From RGIG3701 sp017403345 (GTDB lineage: Bacteria; Planctomycetota; Planctomycetia; Pirellulales; Thermoguttaceae), in contig JAFQOH010000021.1 of the NCBI GenBank assembly GCA_017403345.1, positions 1-64,000 on the forward strand: a stretch of DNA of 64,000 nucleotides, in the 5' to 3' direction. The translations under genes were made by a program, and so were the position numbers. Positions within the stretch are counted from its first letter, which is position 1, and every line of letters starts with the position of its first letter. A model generated the notes under the pieces. The model ran no database searches. It had not been told where the DNA came from and was given only the letters and a program-made list of their open reading frames with translations. Below, one piece after another: positions 9,672-18,014 of the stretch.

Positions 9672-9748
9672 GTGATCACAGATCTCGCAATGAGCCCGTC
9701 GGTTCATTTACGAAGTTCAGCACAACAGACTTCCGAATTTCGTTCTTT

Positions 9749-10585
9749 TCAGGAAGAAATGGATCCCACCATAAGGACGTATTCCAAATCGAAAGAGTCG
9801 CCAGCCTTGCAGGTGATCGGCCCTTCGTGGATCGGACTTGGGATGATACAGTAATGTCCCCCGTCCAAAATGTAAAACCGGGTCTGCTCCGTCCCCTTAA
9901 GGACGATAAACCGGACCCCCTGCCCCGATTTCTCATCACGAAAATCACACCACGAAGCAGGTTTGGCACGAATGGTTTTCTTCGTCTCGCCGCCGTTTTC
10001 GCAAGTCAGTCTGAAATCGCGGACCGACTGGTTCATCCTCAGCGAGAGTCCTGCGTATCCGCCCCATCGAATGCTCAACGGCGTACGGTCAAACGTCAGA
10101 TCGGCGTCTCCGGCGGTGAAATGATGCTTGAATGAGATCGTGTAGTTTCCCTCTTCATCCGGCGCGGAAAAGACTACGACACGGTCTTCCCAAAGACGGG
10201 TAACGTCCGCCTCCCGGTCGTCAAAATACCGCAGCTTCATCGTCACCGCAGCCGACAGACCGTCAATGTCTGCGTTCCAGGAAACGACTTCCGTTTTCCC
10301 GTAGGACGGTTCCCAGTAATTGACTCCGTTGATGAACTTCCAGCTGAACCAAAGCCCGGTATGCCACGGATGGTCTTTCGGACGGAGATCGGAGATCACA
10401 TGACCATTGGGAAGCGTGACCGGATGAATGTACGGTTTCCCTTCCGGGGTCTTGATGACCTGTTCCCAGATCACGGTGCCGTCTTTGACGAGTTTGGCCC
10501 CATTGTCCGTTTTGACGCACTGATAGTCCGCCGCACAAACGGCAGAACTGAACATCGTGAACAAAATTAAAAGGAAATTTCTCAT
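9749..10585 (-). CDS. DUF6807 (PmoA-family) exported protein
   Basis: A 278-residue protein with a Sec signal (MRNFLLILFTMFSSAVCAAD). I chose the ATG at 10583-10585 because it begins the signal peptide directly; a longer frame upstream has no signal. The body matches the family often called PmoA/DUF6807, with the typical stretches HPVTLPNGHVISDLRPKDHP, HTGLWFSW and an ending GPITCKAGDSFDLEY. Despite the PmoA name, these proteins occur beside sugar oxidoreductases and are not methane monooxygenase subunits; biochemical function is not established. It is the last gene of an operon with a TIM-barrel isomerase, a ThuA protein and a Gfo/Idh/MocA oxidoreductase, which suggests a role in handling a sugar derivative outside the cytoplasm. 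Confidence 0.8.
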   Translation of the reverse strand: MRNFLLILFTMFSSAVCAADYQCVKTDNGAKLVKDGTVIWEQVIKTPEGKPYIHPVTLPNGHVISDLRPKDHPWHTGLWFSWKFINGVNYWEPSYGKTEVVSWNADIDGLSAAVTMKLRYFDDREADVTRLWEDRVVVFSAPDEEGNYTISFKHHFTAGDADLTFDRTPLSIRWGGYAGLSLRMNQSVRDFRLTCENGGETKKTIRAKPASWCDFRDEKSGQGVRFIVLKGTEQTRFYILDGGHYCIIPSPIHEGPITCKAGDSFDLEYVLMVGSISS

Positions 10586-10684
10586 GGAATTCACACACAA
10601 ATAGTTTGGCAAATGAAGCCTGGAGGCGGCCGAGAATGACCGCGCTCCAGCTTTTGGATAAAACGGACTGCGCATTTTCCGGAA

Positions 10685-11938
10685 CTACAGCGTCCACGGA
10701 TCACGCATCGGACGGGAAACCAGCGCAGTTTGCTCCGGAGTCGGGTCGACCAGCTCACGTTTCACCGGATCCCAGACGACTTTGCTCTTCGTGCGGACGG
10801 CAATGTCGCTCAGGTGCGAGATCGTGTCGCTTCGGACGGCATCCTTGAGATTGGAGACCGGTGTCCTGTTGAAACGGACAGCATCGATGAGGTCCTGCGC
10901 GTGTCTGTTCGTGGCGACCACATGCGAATACGCCCGGTCCTGATCGGCAGCCAGATCGGGAGAACTGGTTCTCAGACCGGTGCGGTAAACTTCGACCCAG
11001 GCACCGTCTTCACCGATGAATTTGGTCGAATCACGGTTTGCGGCGGCGAATTTCACTTTGACGTCGCCAAGCATGATATTCATGTCCCAATCATAAACGG
11101 TATTGTAGAGCGGGCCGCCGATCTTGCCGGTCCCTTCCACAGTCACGAGGCCGGAGAGGTCTGCGTCGCTTCCCCAAACCATGACATCAAGCGGGTGTGC
11201 GCCCCAACCGCCGAGGTATCCGATCGACTGGTCGTAGATCCAGTACGTGCCCGACGGTCGGCAGCGGTCCGCACAGTACGGAACTTTCGGAGCCGGACCG
11301 AGCCAGCGTTCGTAGCCGTCTTCGCCAAGATCTTCCGGAATGGGACACGGTGTTGGATCTCCGCCTGTTCCGCCGTTGGGAGACAGGACCACGATCTCCT
11401 TCACCTTGCCGATTTTTCCCGAACGGACCAGCTCACAGCCGATCTGGCAGTTTGCCATGGACCGCTGCTGCGTTCCGTACTGGAAATGGACTTTGTTTTC
11501 CGCGAATACTTTCTCGCAAGTCTGCACCTGTTCCAGCGTCAGGCCGAGCGGTTTCTCCACATAGCAGGATTTCTTCGCTCTCGCAGCATAAAGCGCGATC
11601 GGAACGTGCCAGTGATCCGGCGTGCAGACCGTCACGGCATCGATGGAAGGATCCGCAAGGATCTCCTGGAAATCAAAAAACGCTTTCCCGCCGCAGGTTT
11701 TCGCTGAACGTTCACGACGGCTTTTGTAGCAGTCCGCCACCGCGACGACCTGAGCATTCGGACTGGCGAGGAAACTTCGGAAAACCTGATTTCCGCGCCC
11801 GCCGACGCCGATCGCACCAACAGTAACGCGTTCGGACGCCGCCGCTTTTTCCGCGTTTCCAAGGCAGGAGGAGGGGATCAGTAACGGGGAACCAACGCCG
11901 GCGGCTGCCAGCAGGGTGACAAAATCTCTTCGTTTCAT
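10685..11938 (-). CDS. Tat-exported Gfo/Idh/MocA-family oxidoreductase
   Basis: A 417-residue NAD(P)-dependent sugar dehydrogenase-type protein. It starts with a twin-arginine signal (MKRRDFVTLLAAAGVG), so it is probably exported folded with its cofactor. The Rossmann motif GVGGRG is near residues 44-49, CTPDHWH near 104-110, and the hallmark EKPLG at 128-132. The later WLGPAP and GGWGAHPLD stretches are typical of the large planctomycete/Verrucomicrobia branch of this family. It follows the ThuA gene in the same operon. In related systems such enzymes oxidise the C3 hydroxyl of glycosides or open cyclic sugar derivatives; the exact substrate here is unknown. Confidence 0.88.
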   Translation of the reverse strand: MKRRDFVTLLAAAGVGSPLLIPSSCLGNAEKAAASERVTVGAIGVGGRGNQVFRSFLASPNAQVVAVADCYKSRRERSAKTCGGKAFFDFQEILADPSIDAVTVCTPDHWHVPIALYAARAKKSCYVEKPLGLTLEQVQTCEKVFAENKVHFQYGTQQRSMANCQIGCELVRSGKIGKVKEIVVLSPNGGTGGDPTPCPIPEDLGEDGYERWLGPAPKVPYCADRCRPSGTYWIYDQSIGYLGGWGAHPLDVMVWGSDADLSGLVTVEGTGKIGGPLYNTVYDWDMNIMLGDVKVKFAAANRDSTKFIGEDGAWVEVYRTGLRTSSPDLAADQDRAYSHVVATNRHAQDLIDAVRFNRTPVSNLKDAVRSDTISHLSDIAVRTKSKVVWDPVKRELVDPTPEQTALVSRPMRDPWTL

Positions 11939-11983
11939 GATTAATCTCGATTTCTGGTTAAGGGTGGGATTTACAGTAATTGG

Positions 11984-12898
11984 TTAAAAATGCGCAATTG
12001 CCGCATTCGGGCACGCGGTCTTCATGTTCGGGGTCAGATCCGTGGAGATTTTGCCGGTCACCAGCAGAAGGAGATCTTCGGAAACGCTCTGAATGAACGG
12101 ATCGTTCCACTGCCGCGGTCCATGACCAAATGCGGAGTAAGCACTGACTCCTTTTTCTTCCTGACGTGCCCAGACGACCGGGAACGGCGGGCGGGAGTAG
12201 CAGTCCCCCGTCATTCCCTGCGTATTGAGAGTCAGGTAGACGTGCATATCCGGATTAAAGTTCTTCATGCAGTACCATTCCTCAAAACATCGATACGATT
12301 TCCCAGGAACGGCTTTCAGGCTCGGAAGCTCGACCGGGTCGGAAAAAAAGACCTCCGCTTCCTGCTGCGGACCGTGCATGATGAAGTGTCCGCCGACCAG
12401 TTTCGTAAACGGCGTAATGACGTGAACAGGGTCGTTCCTGTACGTCTCTTCCGTCGCTCTGCTGACGTACGACGTCCCGTTGCACCGCCACGAATCCGTC
12501 GTCGGGTGAAGCGACAGAAGCCCAACTCCCGCACGAACGGCATCGACCAGCTTTTCCTGAGTCCCGGCAGGAACCGGATTTCCCGGACAGTGCGGATTGC
12601 GCACGTACAGGTCGCCGCTCGTATACAGAATGATCGCGCTGAATCGCGTCAGATCCTCCGCGAAAATGTTTCCGTCCTTGGTACAAATAACCTCCAGACC
12701 GTGTTTCTCGCCGACCGTTTTGAAAAACGTCCCGCAGATCCCAGTCTTTCCGCCATGATCGCGTGTCGGTTCATGAATATATCCGGAACTGTAATCGTAG
12801 TACAGAACTTTCTTTTTCGGCTCCTGCGCCCAAAGCGGAACGCCGAAGGACAGCGTGCTGGACAGGGCCGTCAATTTTAAAAATAATCGTCTTTTCAT
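11984..12898 (-). CDS. ThuA-domain exported protein
   Basis: A 304-residue ThuA-like protein, a glutamine-amidotransferase-like fold linked in other bacteria to 3-keto-disaccharide metabolism. The start at 12898 gives a Tat-like leader (MKRRLFLKLTALSSTLSFG, then WAQ); a longer upstream frame overlaps the neighbouring gene and is rejected. Recognisable family stretches are TRDHGGKTGICGTFFKTVGE, VGLLSLHPTTDSW and GGHFIMHGP, and the late AFGHGPRQWNDPFIQ. It is the second gene of the operon, 53 bases after the isomerase and 45 bases before the Gfo/Idh/MocA gene. The role is inferred from neighbours: processing of an oxidised (keto) sugar in the cell envelope. Confidence 0.82.
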   Translation of the reverse strand: MKRRLFLKLTALSSTLSFGVPLWAQEPKKKVLYYDYSSGYIHEPTRDHGGKTGICGTFFKTVGEKHGLEVICTKDGNIFAEDLTRFSAIILYTSGDLYVRNPHCPGNPVPAGTQEKLVDAVRAGVGLLSLHPTTDSWRCNGTSYVSRATEETYRNDPVHVITPFTKLVGGHFIMHGPQQEAEVFFSDPVELPSLKAVPGKSYRCFEEWYCMKNFNPDMHVYLTLNTQGMTGDCYSRPPFPVVWARQEEKGVSAYSAFGHGPRQWNDPFIQSVSEDLLLLVTGKISTDLTPNMKTACPNAAIAHF

Positions 12899-12951
12899 GG
12901 GAAAATGTGTGCTGCGAGCGGAACATGATCGTCCCGCTCTTTCCTTAAAAT

Positions 12952-13779
12952 TTAAATCAGTTTCCGCAGGTAGTCGATACTGTCCTGCGCCTGATCGAGC
13001 GTGCCGCATTCGACGCTCATGACGACGTCTTGGGGGATCGACTTCAAGATCGCGATGACCGCTTCCCAGTCGATCACACCTTTTCCGCAAGCACAGCCGA
13101 CCGGCGTTCCCATGACTTTGCCGCGCTCGGCATCGGACTGCGAGAACGAAATGTCCTTCGCGTGGACGTGTACCAGACGTGTCTTGACCTTTTCCAGCCA
13201 CTCGATCGGGTCGTTGTTGCCGAGATAGGAGTTCCCTGTATCGAAGTTCACTCCGATCGTCTCCGGCATATCGACCAGACCGACCAGTTCGTCAAACATA
13301 TCCGGCTTGAGCGAGTACTGCTGATGCTGTTCCAGCCCGATCTTGATCCCGCGGCGGGAAGCGACTTTCGCGGCTTCCATGAGTGTGTAGCGGATCAGGA
13401 CGAAGTCTTCCGTCTTAGTTGTCCAGTCCGGTTTGGGACCTTCGTCGGTATTGAGGACCGGGGCACCGCATTCTTTCGCAAACCGGGCGGCCTGCTTGAG
13501 ATATTCGACGCTGATTTCCGGCTTCGCGAGCGGACAATGGCAGGAAAGTCCCGAAAGTTTCAGACCGTTCTTTTCCGCGCAGTCTCGGATCCGGAACGGG
13601 TCGTCGAGCATCGAGACGCTGTGGAAATACCGCGCTTCAGAGAGAAGCTCACGTCCGAGATGTACCATCGGTTCGACGTATTCGTAACCGAGCTCCGCGG
13701 CAAATTTCATACCCCACTCAAACGACTTGTGGCTCGTGCGAACCGCCTCGAGATTCAGTCCAAGTCCAATTTTTCCCAT
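12952..13779 (-). CDS. Sugar phosphate isomerase/epimerase-type TIM barrel protein
   Basis: A 275-residue cytoplasmic protein of the AP-endonuclease-2-like TIM barrel superfamily (xylose-isomerase-like). Metal-binding positions typical of the family are visible: Glu in GIKIGLEQHQQ (about residue 150), Asp in GVNFDTGNS, His in VHVHAKD, and a final Glu in MSVECG. There is no signal peptide. It is the first gene of a four-gene operon, about 95 bases downstream of a perfect sigma-70 type promoter. It probably isomerises or epimerises the sugar acid/keto sugar generated by the exported oxidoreductase and ThuA proteins; substrate unknown. Confidence 0.85.
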   Translation of the reverse strand: MGKIGLGLNLEAVRTSHKSFEWGMKFAAELGYEYVEPMVHLGRELLSEARYFHSVSMLDDPFRIRDCAEKNGLKLSGLSCHCPLAKPEISVEYLKQAARFAKECGAPVLNTDEGPKPDWTTKTEDFVLIRYTLMEAAKVASRRGIKIGLEQHQQYSLKPDMFDELVGLVDMPETIGVNFDTGNSYLGNNDPIEWLEKVKTRLVHVHAKDISFSQSDAERGKVMGTPVGCACGKGVIDWEAVIAILKSIPQDVVMSVECGTLDQAQDSIDYLRKLI

Positions 13780-13880
13780 GGTTCATTTCCTGTAAATATA
13801 TTCGTAGTCTATGACAATTAGAAAATGGCAACCTCTAAAAACCTCGTTATCAGGCAAAAGTCACCACAACTGCAAATAAC

Positions 13881-13909
13881 ATTATAACATAGTGGAAATG
13901 TATTGTCAA
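13881..13909 (-). promoter_or_regulatory. Perfect sigma-70-type promoter for the sugar operon
   Basis: On the minus strand TTGACA (13904-13909), a 17-base spacer and TATAAT (13881-13886). This matches the full consensus. The expected start of transcription near 13874 leaves an untranslated leader of about 95 bases before the isomerase gene at 13779. Confidence 0.8.
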
Positions 13910-14068
13910 GGAATTTTGCACAAGGATTGCAGTTTCTTTAGAAAATTTTCCCAATTTTGCCGACTTGGATGTTGGAAAAGAGAAGGCGGCTATACTTTTT
14001 ACAACGATCATGCCCAACACACTTGATGACGGAGGCCATACGGTCTCACCTAGGCATGGAGTTTACAC

Positions 14069-14112
14069 GAAAAGACGCAGAGGAAGCTTTGTTCATCTCT
14101 CCGCGTCTTTTC
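14069..14112 (-). terminator. Hairpin after the PP-loop gene
   Basis: A 10-bp stem GAAAAGACGC (14069-14078) with GCGTCTTTTC (14103-14112), extended inward by AGAG/CTCT. It lies 50 bases past the stop at 14161. The rest of the 13780-14160 spacer holds the sugar-operon promoter and no gene I can support. Confidence 0.6.
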
Positions 14113-14160
14113 AGTTCGGAACGCAAACTCACCCGCAAATGCAGGAAAGTTTCGTAAAAA

Positions 14161-15162
14161 CTAGAGCGTTCTGAAACTCTTGACGTCGAACCCTTCCGTC
14201 GGCTCGAACGCTTCGATCCACTCGTCTTTCTGATAGTAGCGATGCAGCAGAATGTTCCCCGGCACGGCATTTTTCGAGTAGCCGACCTGCATATCCTGCG
14301 CGAAACGCATAGTCTCCTCATCGATGCGCCCGATCAGCATGACGCTCGGCCCCATGTAGCTCTCCGGCTCCCAGTACATGACGTCGGCACGTTCGGCACA
14401 GCAATCGCGGAACTTGGCAGAAAGGAAGTCACAGTCCGATTCCCGGCGGCCGAGCACCACTTTCGTCTCGCGGTCCAGCCGGATATGCCGACCAAATCGG
14501 AGGATCTCATACTCCCACCCCTCCGTTTGATCCGTTTCGTGCCGGATCAGGTCACGGACACGCGGCGCAAAGGAGATCTCCGTCAGAACACAGCCTGCCA
14601 TGGAAGTCTTGATCTTTTCGATCCCGAGTTCCTCTCCAAGCTGATGAAGCGGCGTGCGCGCCCTTCCGGAAAGCGCATAAAGCTGCTCACGGTCCACGAT
14701 CCCCGTGAGTTCTGCTTCGGTCGGAGGCAGGAGTTTCCCGCAGATCGGACGAATGAGCCGCCCCTGGATCCCGCTGTGGTAATCGAGCATCTCCAAATGG
14801 TGACGCTGCTGACTCATAGGACGCTGGCCGATGACCTCGCCAGTCACAACGATCTCTGCACCAAGTTCCTCCATCAGCTCCTTCGCGCGCCGGATCATGT
14901 ACAGGTGACAGTCCAGACACGGATTTACCCCTTTTCCGTAACCATACCGCGGATGCCGGACCAGCTCGAGATACGAATCATCCGTCCGAACGTACCGACA
15001 CTCGATGCCAAGCATTTCCGCGGCTTCCCGCGCTGCTGCGGAAGTGTCGCAAAACGGCGTGATGATATTCAGCCCAATGACCTCAAACCCCTGTTTCTGC
15101 ATGATCCGGACGGCCAACAGACTGTCGAACCCTCCGGAAAGAAGAGCGATCGCTTTTTTCAT
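14161..15162 (-). CDS. PP-loop ATPase, ThiI/MnmA-like tRNA sulfurtransferase relative
   Basis: A 333-residue cytoplasmic protein with the PP-loop ATP-binding motif SGGFDS at residues 9-14 and a CxxC pair in NPCLDCHLYM (Cys82, Cys85). This organisation is that of enzymes that adenylate a tRNA base and transfer sulfur or another nucleophile. A long C-terminal extension contains the stretches HIRLDRETKVVLGRRESDC and NILLHRYY. It lacks a THUMP domain, so it is not classical ThiI, and it lacks the length and motifs of MnmA. Similar proteins are often annotated loosely as tRNA methyl- or thiouridylase-type. It stands alone between oppositely regulated neighbours. Function in RNA thiolation is inference. 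Confidence 0.72.
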   Translation of the reverse strand: MKKAIALLSGGFDSLLAVRIMQKQGFEVIGLNIITPFCDTSAAAREAAEMLGIECRYVRTDDSYLELVRHPRYGYGKGVNPCLDCHLYMIRRAKELMEELGAEIVVTGEVIGQRPMSQQRHHLEMLDYHSGIQGRLIRPICGKLLPPTEAELTGIVDREQLYALSGRARTPLHQLGEELGIEKIKTSMAGCVLTEISFAPRVRDLIRHETDQTEGWEYEILRFGRHIRLDRETKVVLGRRESDCDFLSAKFRDCCAERADVMYWEPESYMGPSVMLIGRIDEETMRFAQDMQVGYSKNAVPGNILLHRYYQKDEWIEAFEPTEGFDVKSFRTL

Positions 15163-15369
15163 GAACGTTTACGGGAGCACGCTCGCCGCCTCCAAAAAGT
15201 TTAAAATAAACCCGCCAAAGAGTCTAGATGACTGACGCGGGCTACCATCAATGGAAATTCCGCCCCATATTGTACACGCAAAATATTCTTTTTCAACTCC
15301 CCCAGTACGGTGAACCCCCCAAAAAAAGAAAAATTTTCTCAAAAATTTAAAAATTTCACAATTAGCTAG

Positions 15370-15397
15370 TTGATTTTTATGATTTTCTGCGTATAAT
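15370..15397 (+). promoter_or_regulatory. Promoter of the DUF1559 pseudopilin gene
   Basis: TTGATT (15370-15375), a 16-base spacer and TATAAT (15392-15397), about 100 bases before the start codon at 15499. The remainder of the 15163-15498 spacer is AT-rich and shows no gene. Confidence 0.6.
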
Positions 15398-15498
15398 AAT
15401 AAGTATAAGGATGTCTCACAGTGAGTACAGGCCTGCCGTAAATTTAAAATCGAAGCACTTCAGGATCCTGGAAAAATCAAAAATTTGGGGGATGTTTT

Positions 15499-16497
15499 AT
15501 GAAAAAATTCAGAATCCGTCCTGTTTCCGCGTTCGTAAACCGCCGTGGTTTTACACTCGTAGAACTTCTCGTCGTCATTGCGATCATCGGAATGCTCGTC
15601 GGTCTGCTCCTTCCGGCAGTTCAGCAGGCTCGCGAGGCCGCGCGCCAGATGCAGTGTAACAATAACCTAAAGCAGTTCGGGCTTGGAGCGTTAAATCATG
15701 AAAGTTCCTCGAAGTGTCTGCCTTCCGGAGGCTGGCGTGCATATTGGGAAGGCGATCCAGACTTTGGTTTCGGTGAAAAACAGCCCGGCAACTGGGTATA
15801 CTCTCTTCTGCCGTTCCTCGAACAGCAGCCGCTTTGGCAGCTTGGCGGCGATGGAAATAAAATCGCTGACAACACGATCAAAGACGCCAATGTGATCCGT
15901 GCGCAGACGCCGATCGCCTACTTCAACTGCCCGTCACGCCGTATGGCGAAAACCTATTATGGCTGGGCTTACACGAATAACTGCAAGGACCTCGGCGGGC
16001 TAAGCGCAAAGATCGACTATGCGGGTGCCTGCGGCGACGGATACTATACTTCTAGCTATCCTTCCAGCTACGACCAGGGCCAGACGATGACTGTCAGCCA
16101 CACGATCACTGGAACGACTGACTTTAAGAGTGCGGTGACACTCGGAGAGATCCGCGACGGAACGAGCAACACGTACCTCTACGGTGAAAAGTATCTCACA
16201 ACGGATAGGTATGAACCAACCCCAGCCTCCAATTACGCCAACGGAGATGACCATGGTCCCTATGTCGGCGCGGATAACGACAATGTCCGCCAAACGAACA
16301 ATCAGGATTCCTGCCTTCCGCGTCAGGATCGCAGCGGATACGATGTAGGCCAGCCCTTTGGAAGTGCACACGCAGGTGCGTTCGGCATGGTCATGTGCGA
16401 CGGTTCGGCACACCGTGTTTCATACAGTATCGACATGGAGATCAACTCTTATCTTGGAAAGAAATCAGACGGAAAAGCCGCCTCCATCAACGACTGA
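15499..16497 (+). CDS. DUF1559 type-II-pseudopilin-like protein
   Basis: A 332-residue protein starting with a short basic leader and a prepilin-type signal: RRGFTLVELLVVIAIIGML at residues 15-33, with cleavage expected after the Gly before FTLVE. The AVQQAREAARQMQCNNNLKQ stretch follows at once, typical of planctomycete DUF1559 proteins, and the late motif HAGAFGMVMCDGSAHRVS is the family's H-x9-DG type ending. Proteins of this group are very numerous in planctomycetes; they are presumably processed by prepilin peptidase and assembled as, or associated with, type-II/IV pseudopili. Their exact role is unknown. A purine-rich GGGGGATG stretch precedes the ATG. The gene stands alone between its own promoter and terminator. 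Confidence 0.92.
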   Translation: MKKFRIRPVSAFVNRRGFTLVELLVVIAIIGMLVGLLLPAVQQAREAARQMQCNNNLKQFGLGALNHESSSKCLPSGGWRAYWEGDPDFGFGEKQPGNWVYSLLPFLEQQPLWQLGGDGNKIADNTIKDANVIRAQTPIAYFNCPSRRMAKTYYGWAYTNNCKDLGGLSAKIDYAGACGDGYYTSSYPSSYDQGQTMTVSHTITGTTDFKSAVTLGEIRDGTSNTYLYGEKYLTTDRYEPTPASNYANGDDHGPYVGADNDNVRQTNNQDSCLPRQDRSGYDVGQPFGSAHAGAFGMVMCDGSAHRVSYSIDMEINSYLGKKSDGKAASIND

Positions 16498-16519
16498 CCC
16501 GGACTCAGACCACAAAAAG

Positions 16520-16549
16520 TACGCAGAATTTCGTTCTGCGTATTTTTTT
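16520..16549 (+). terminator. Rho-independent terminator of the DUF1559 gene
   Basis: A 9-bp perfect stem (TACGCAGAA at 16520-16528, TTCTGCGTA at 16534-16542), 5-base loop and a run of seven T. It starts 22 bases after the stop codon. Confidence 0.9.
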
Positions 16550-16672
16550 GTTCATTGATTTTTAATTCTAATTTCTAAAAAATTCGTAAAGTATTCGTTT
16601 CGATCCTGCCGATGAAATTTTCTGTCCAATTTGGAAACAGAAATTTCATTTCATGGAGATTCAGGATCTTTT

Positions 16673-17878
16673 ATGGTGACCCAATTAAAGAATGTGGAAA
16701 AAAGCGCGTTTTCCGTTCCCGCTCTGGTGTGGAAACGCAGGTACGTTTTTCTGACCGGCGCGACCGGCATGCTTGGTGCGTACTTCCTCCGGGAATTGCT
16801 TTTGCAGGGGCAGCAGGTCGCAGTTCTTGTGCGTCCGCACCGCCGTCAAAACGCAGAATCGAGGATCGAGACACTTCTTTCACTGTGGGAAAACGGGCAC
16901 AGTCCCCTTCCGCGTCCGCTGGTGATCGAGGGAGATCTCTGCCGGAAAGACTGGACGGAGAGGTACTCTGTCTGGTTCCGCCAAAATGTGGAGACCGTCA
17001 TTCACAGTGCCGCGAGTCTTTCTTTTTATGGTCAGAGTGATGCGGAACCGTATCTGACGAATCGAAACGGAACGAAAAACGTACTGGCACTCTGCCGGAG
17101 TGCGGAGATCCGTGAGTTCCATCATATTTCGACGGCTTACGTTGCCGGAACTCAGCGTTTTTTTACGGAAAAGGACTGTGAAGTTCGGCAAAAATTCCGA
17201 AACGACTATGAAAGAAGCAAGATCGCAGCGGAACGGTTGGTCCGTACCTTCGGTTTTGAATCCCTGACGGTGTACCGGCCAAGTATCGTCATCGGCGACA
17301 CGCGCAATGGCTACACCGCAACGTTCAGCGGACTTTACGCAGCACTGAAACTCGTCCATACGCTCGTAAGCCGTCTTTCGCTGGGGTCAACGAGTGCGAA
17401 AATGGCACTTAGATTTTTGGGAATGAACGGAAACGAGCAAAAAAATCTCGTGCCGGTCGATTGGGTCGCCAGCGTCTTGACGCACATTTTTACACATCGG
17501 GAACTTCATGGAAAGACGTACCATCTCACGAATCCCGACCCGCCGAAAATGAAACTCGTTGCTCAGACCATCCAGCAGACTGTCGAGCGCTTCTCGGCAT
17601 TGGCTTCGGAAAACGACCAAATGCGATGCAGTGAAGAGTGGTTTCGAGAGAATTTCATGACGCAGATGACGCTTTTTCGCGCCTATCTGAACGAAGATGC
17701 CCACTTCGATTCCACCAACACACAGCTGGCGGCGCCGCAATTTCCGTGTCCCCGGGTCGATTCGGAGCTTTTGATGTTTCTCTTTCGCCGAGCGATCGAG
17801 TCCCATTTTGGGAAAACGTGGGAGTTCCTCAAAACCAAGCCGCAGTCTGACACACGAGCGTGCTGGAGTTCTGAGTGA
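16673..17878 (+). CDS. SDR-family, thioester-reductase-like NAD(P)-binding protein
   Basis: A 401-residue extended short-chain dehydrogenase. I chose the ATG at 16673 (CAGGATC just upstream) over an upstream TTG. The Rossmann motif TGATGMLG lies near residue 29, the conserved HSAASLSF stretch near 110, HISTAYVAG near 143, and the catalytic YxxxK as YERSK near 180. The arrangement matches the NAD_binding_4 (male sterility/thioester reductase) branch, which reduces acyl thioesters or alcohol/aldehyde pairs of long-chain or polyketide-type molecules. No membrane span is seen. It has no clear operon partner; its terminal region (residues 330-400) has no recognised domain. Link to the ketosynthase/ACP group 16 kb away would be speculation. 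Confidence 0.8.
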   Translation: MVTQLKNVEKSAFSVPALVWKRRYVFLTGATGMLGAYFLRELLLQGQQVAVLVRPHRRQNAESRIETLLSLWENGHSPLPRPLVIEGDLCRKDWTERYSVWFRQNVETVIHSAASLSFYGQSDAEPYLTNRNGTKNVLALCRSAEIREFHHISTAYVAGTQRFFTEKDCEVRQKFRNDYERSKIAAERLVRTFGFESLTVYRPSIVIGDTRNGYTATFSGLYAALKLVHTLVSRLSLGSTSAKMALRFLGMNGNEQKNLVPVDWVASVLTHIFTHRELHGKTYHLTNPDPPKMKLVAQTIQQTVERFSALASENDQMRCSEEWFRENFMTQMTLFRAYLNEDAHFDSTNTQLAAPQFPCPRVDSELLMFLFRRAIESHFGKTWEFLKTKPQSDTRACWSSE

Positions 17879-17921
17879 ACACGAAATGTGAGAAATCGAG
17901 CGAATCATTCGGCTTGGGCTC

Positions 17922-17950
17922 TTGACAGAGGGGGGATTTCATGGTAGAAT
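17922..17950 (+). promoter_or_regulatory. Promoter of the POT transporter gene
   Basis: TTGACA (17922-17927), a 17-base spacer and TAGAAT (17945-17950), with GG directly before the -10. The start codon at 18015 is about 60 bases downstream. Confidence 0.75.
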
Positions 17951-18014
17951 TACGAAACGTATTTTTTTCCTGCCGAAATTTCGGCTCCGTTAACCTCAAG
18001 CCGCCGCTAGTTTT

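Noticed and set aside
13957..14174. Small plus-strand frames in the spacer between the sugar operon and the PP-loop gene
   Set aside because: They overlap the hairpin terminator at 14069-14112, have no ribosome site and no protein-like composition.
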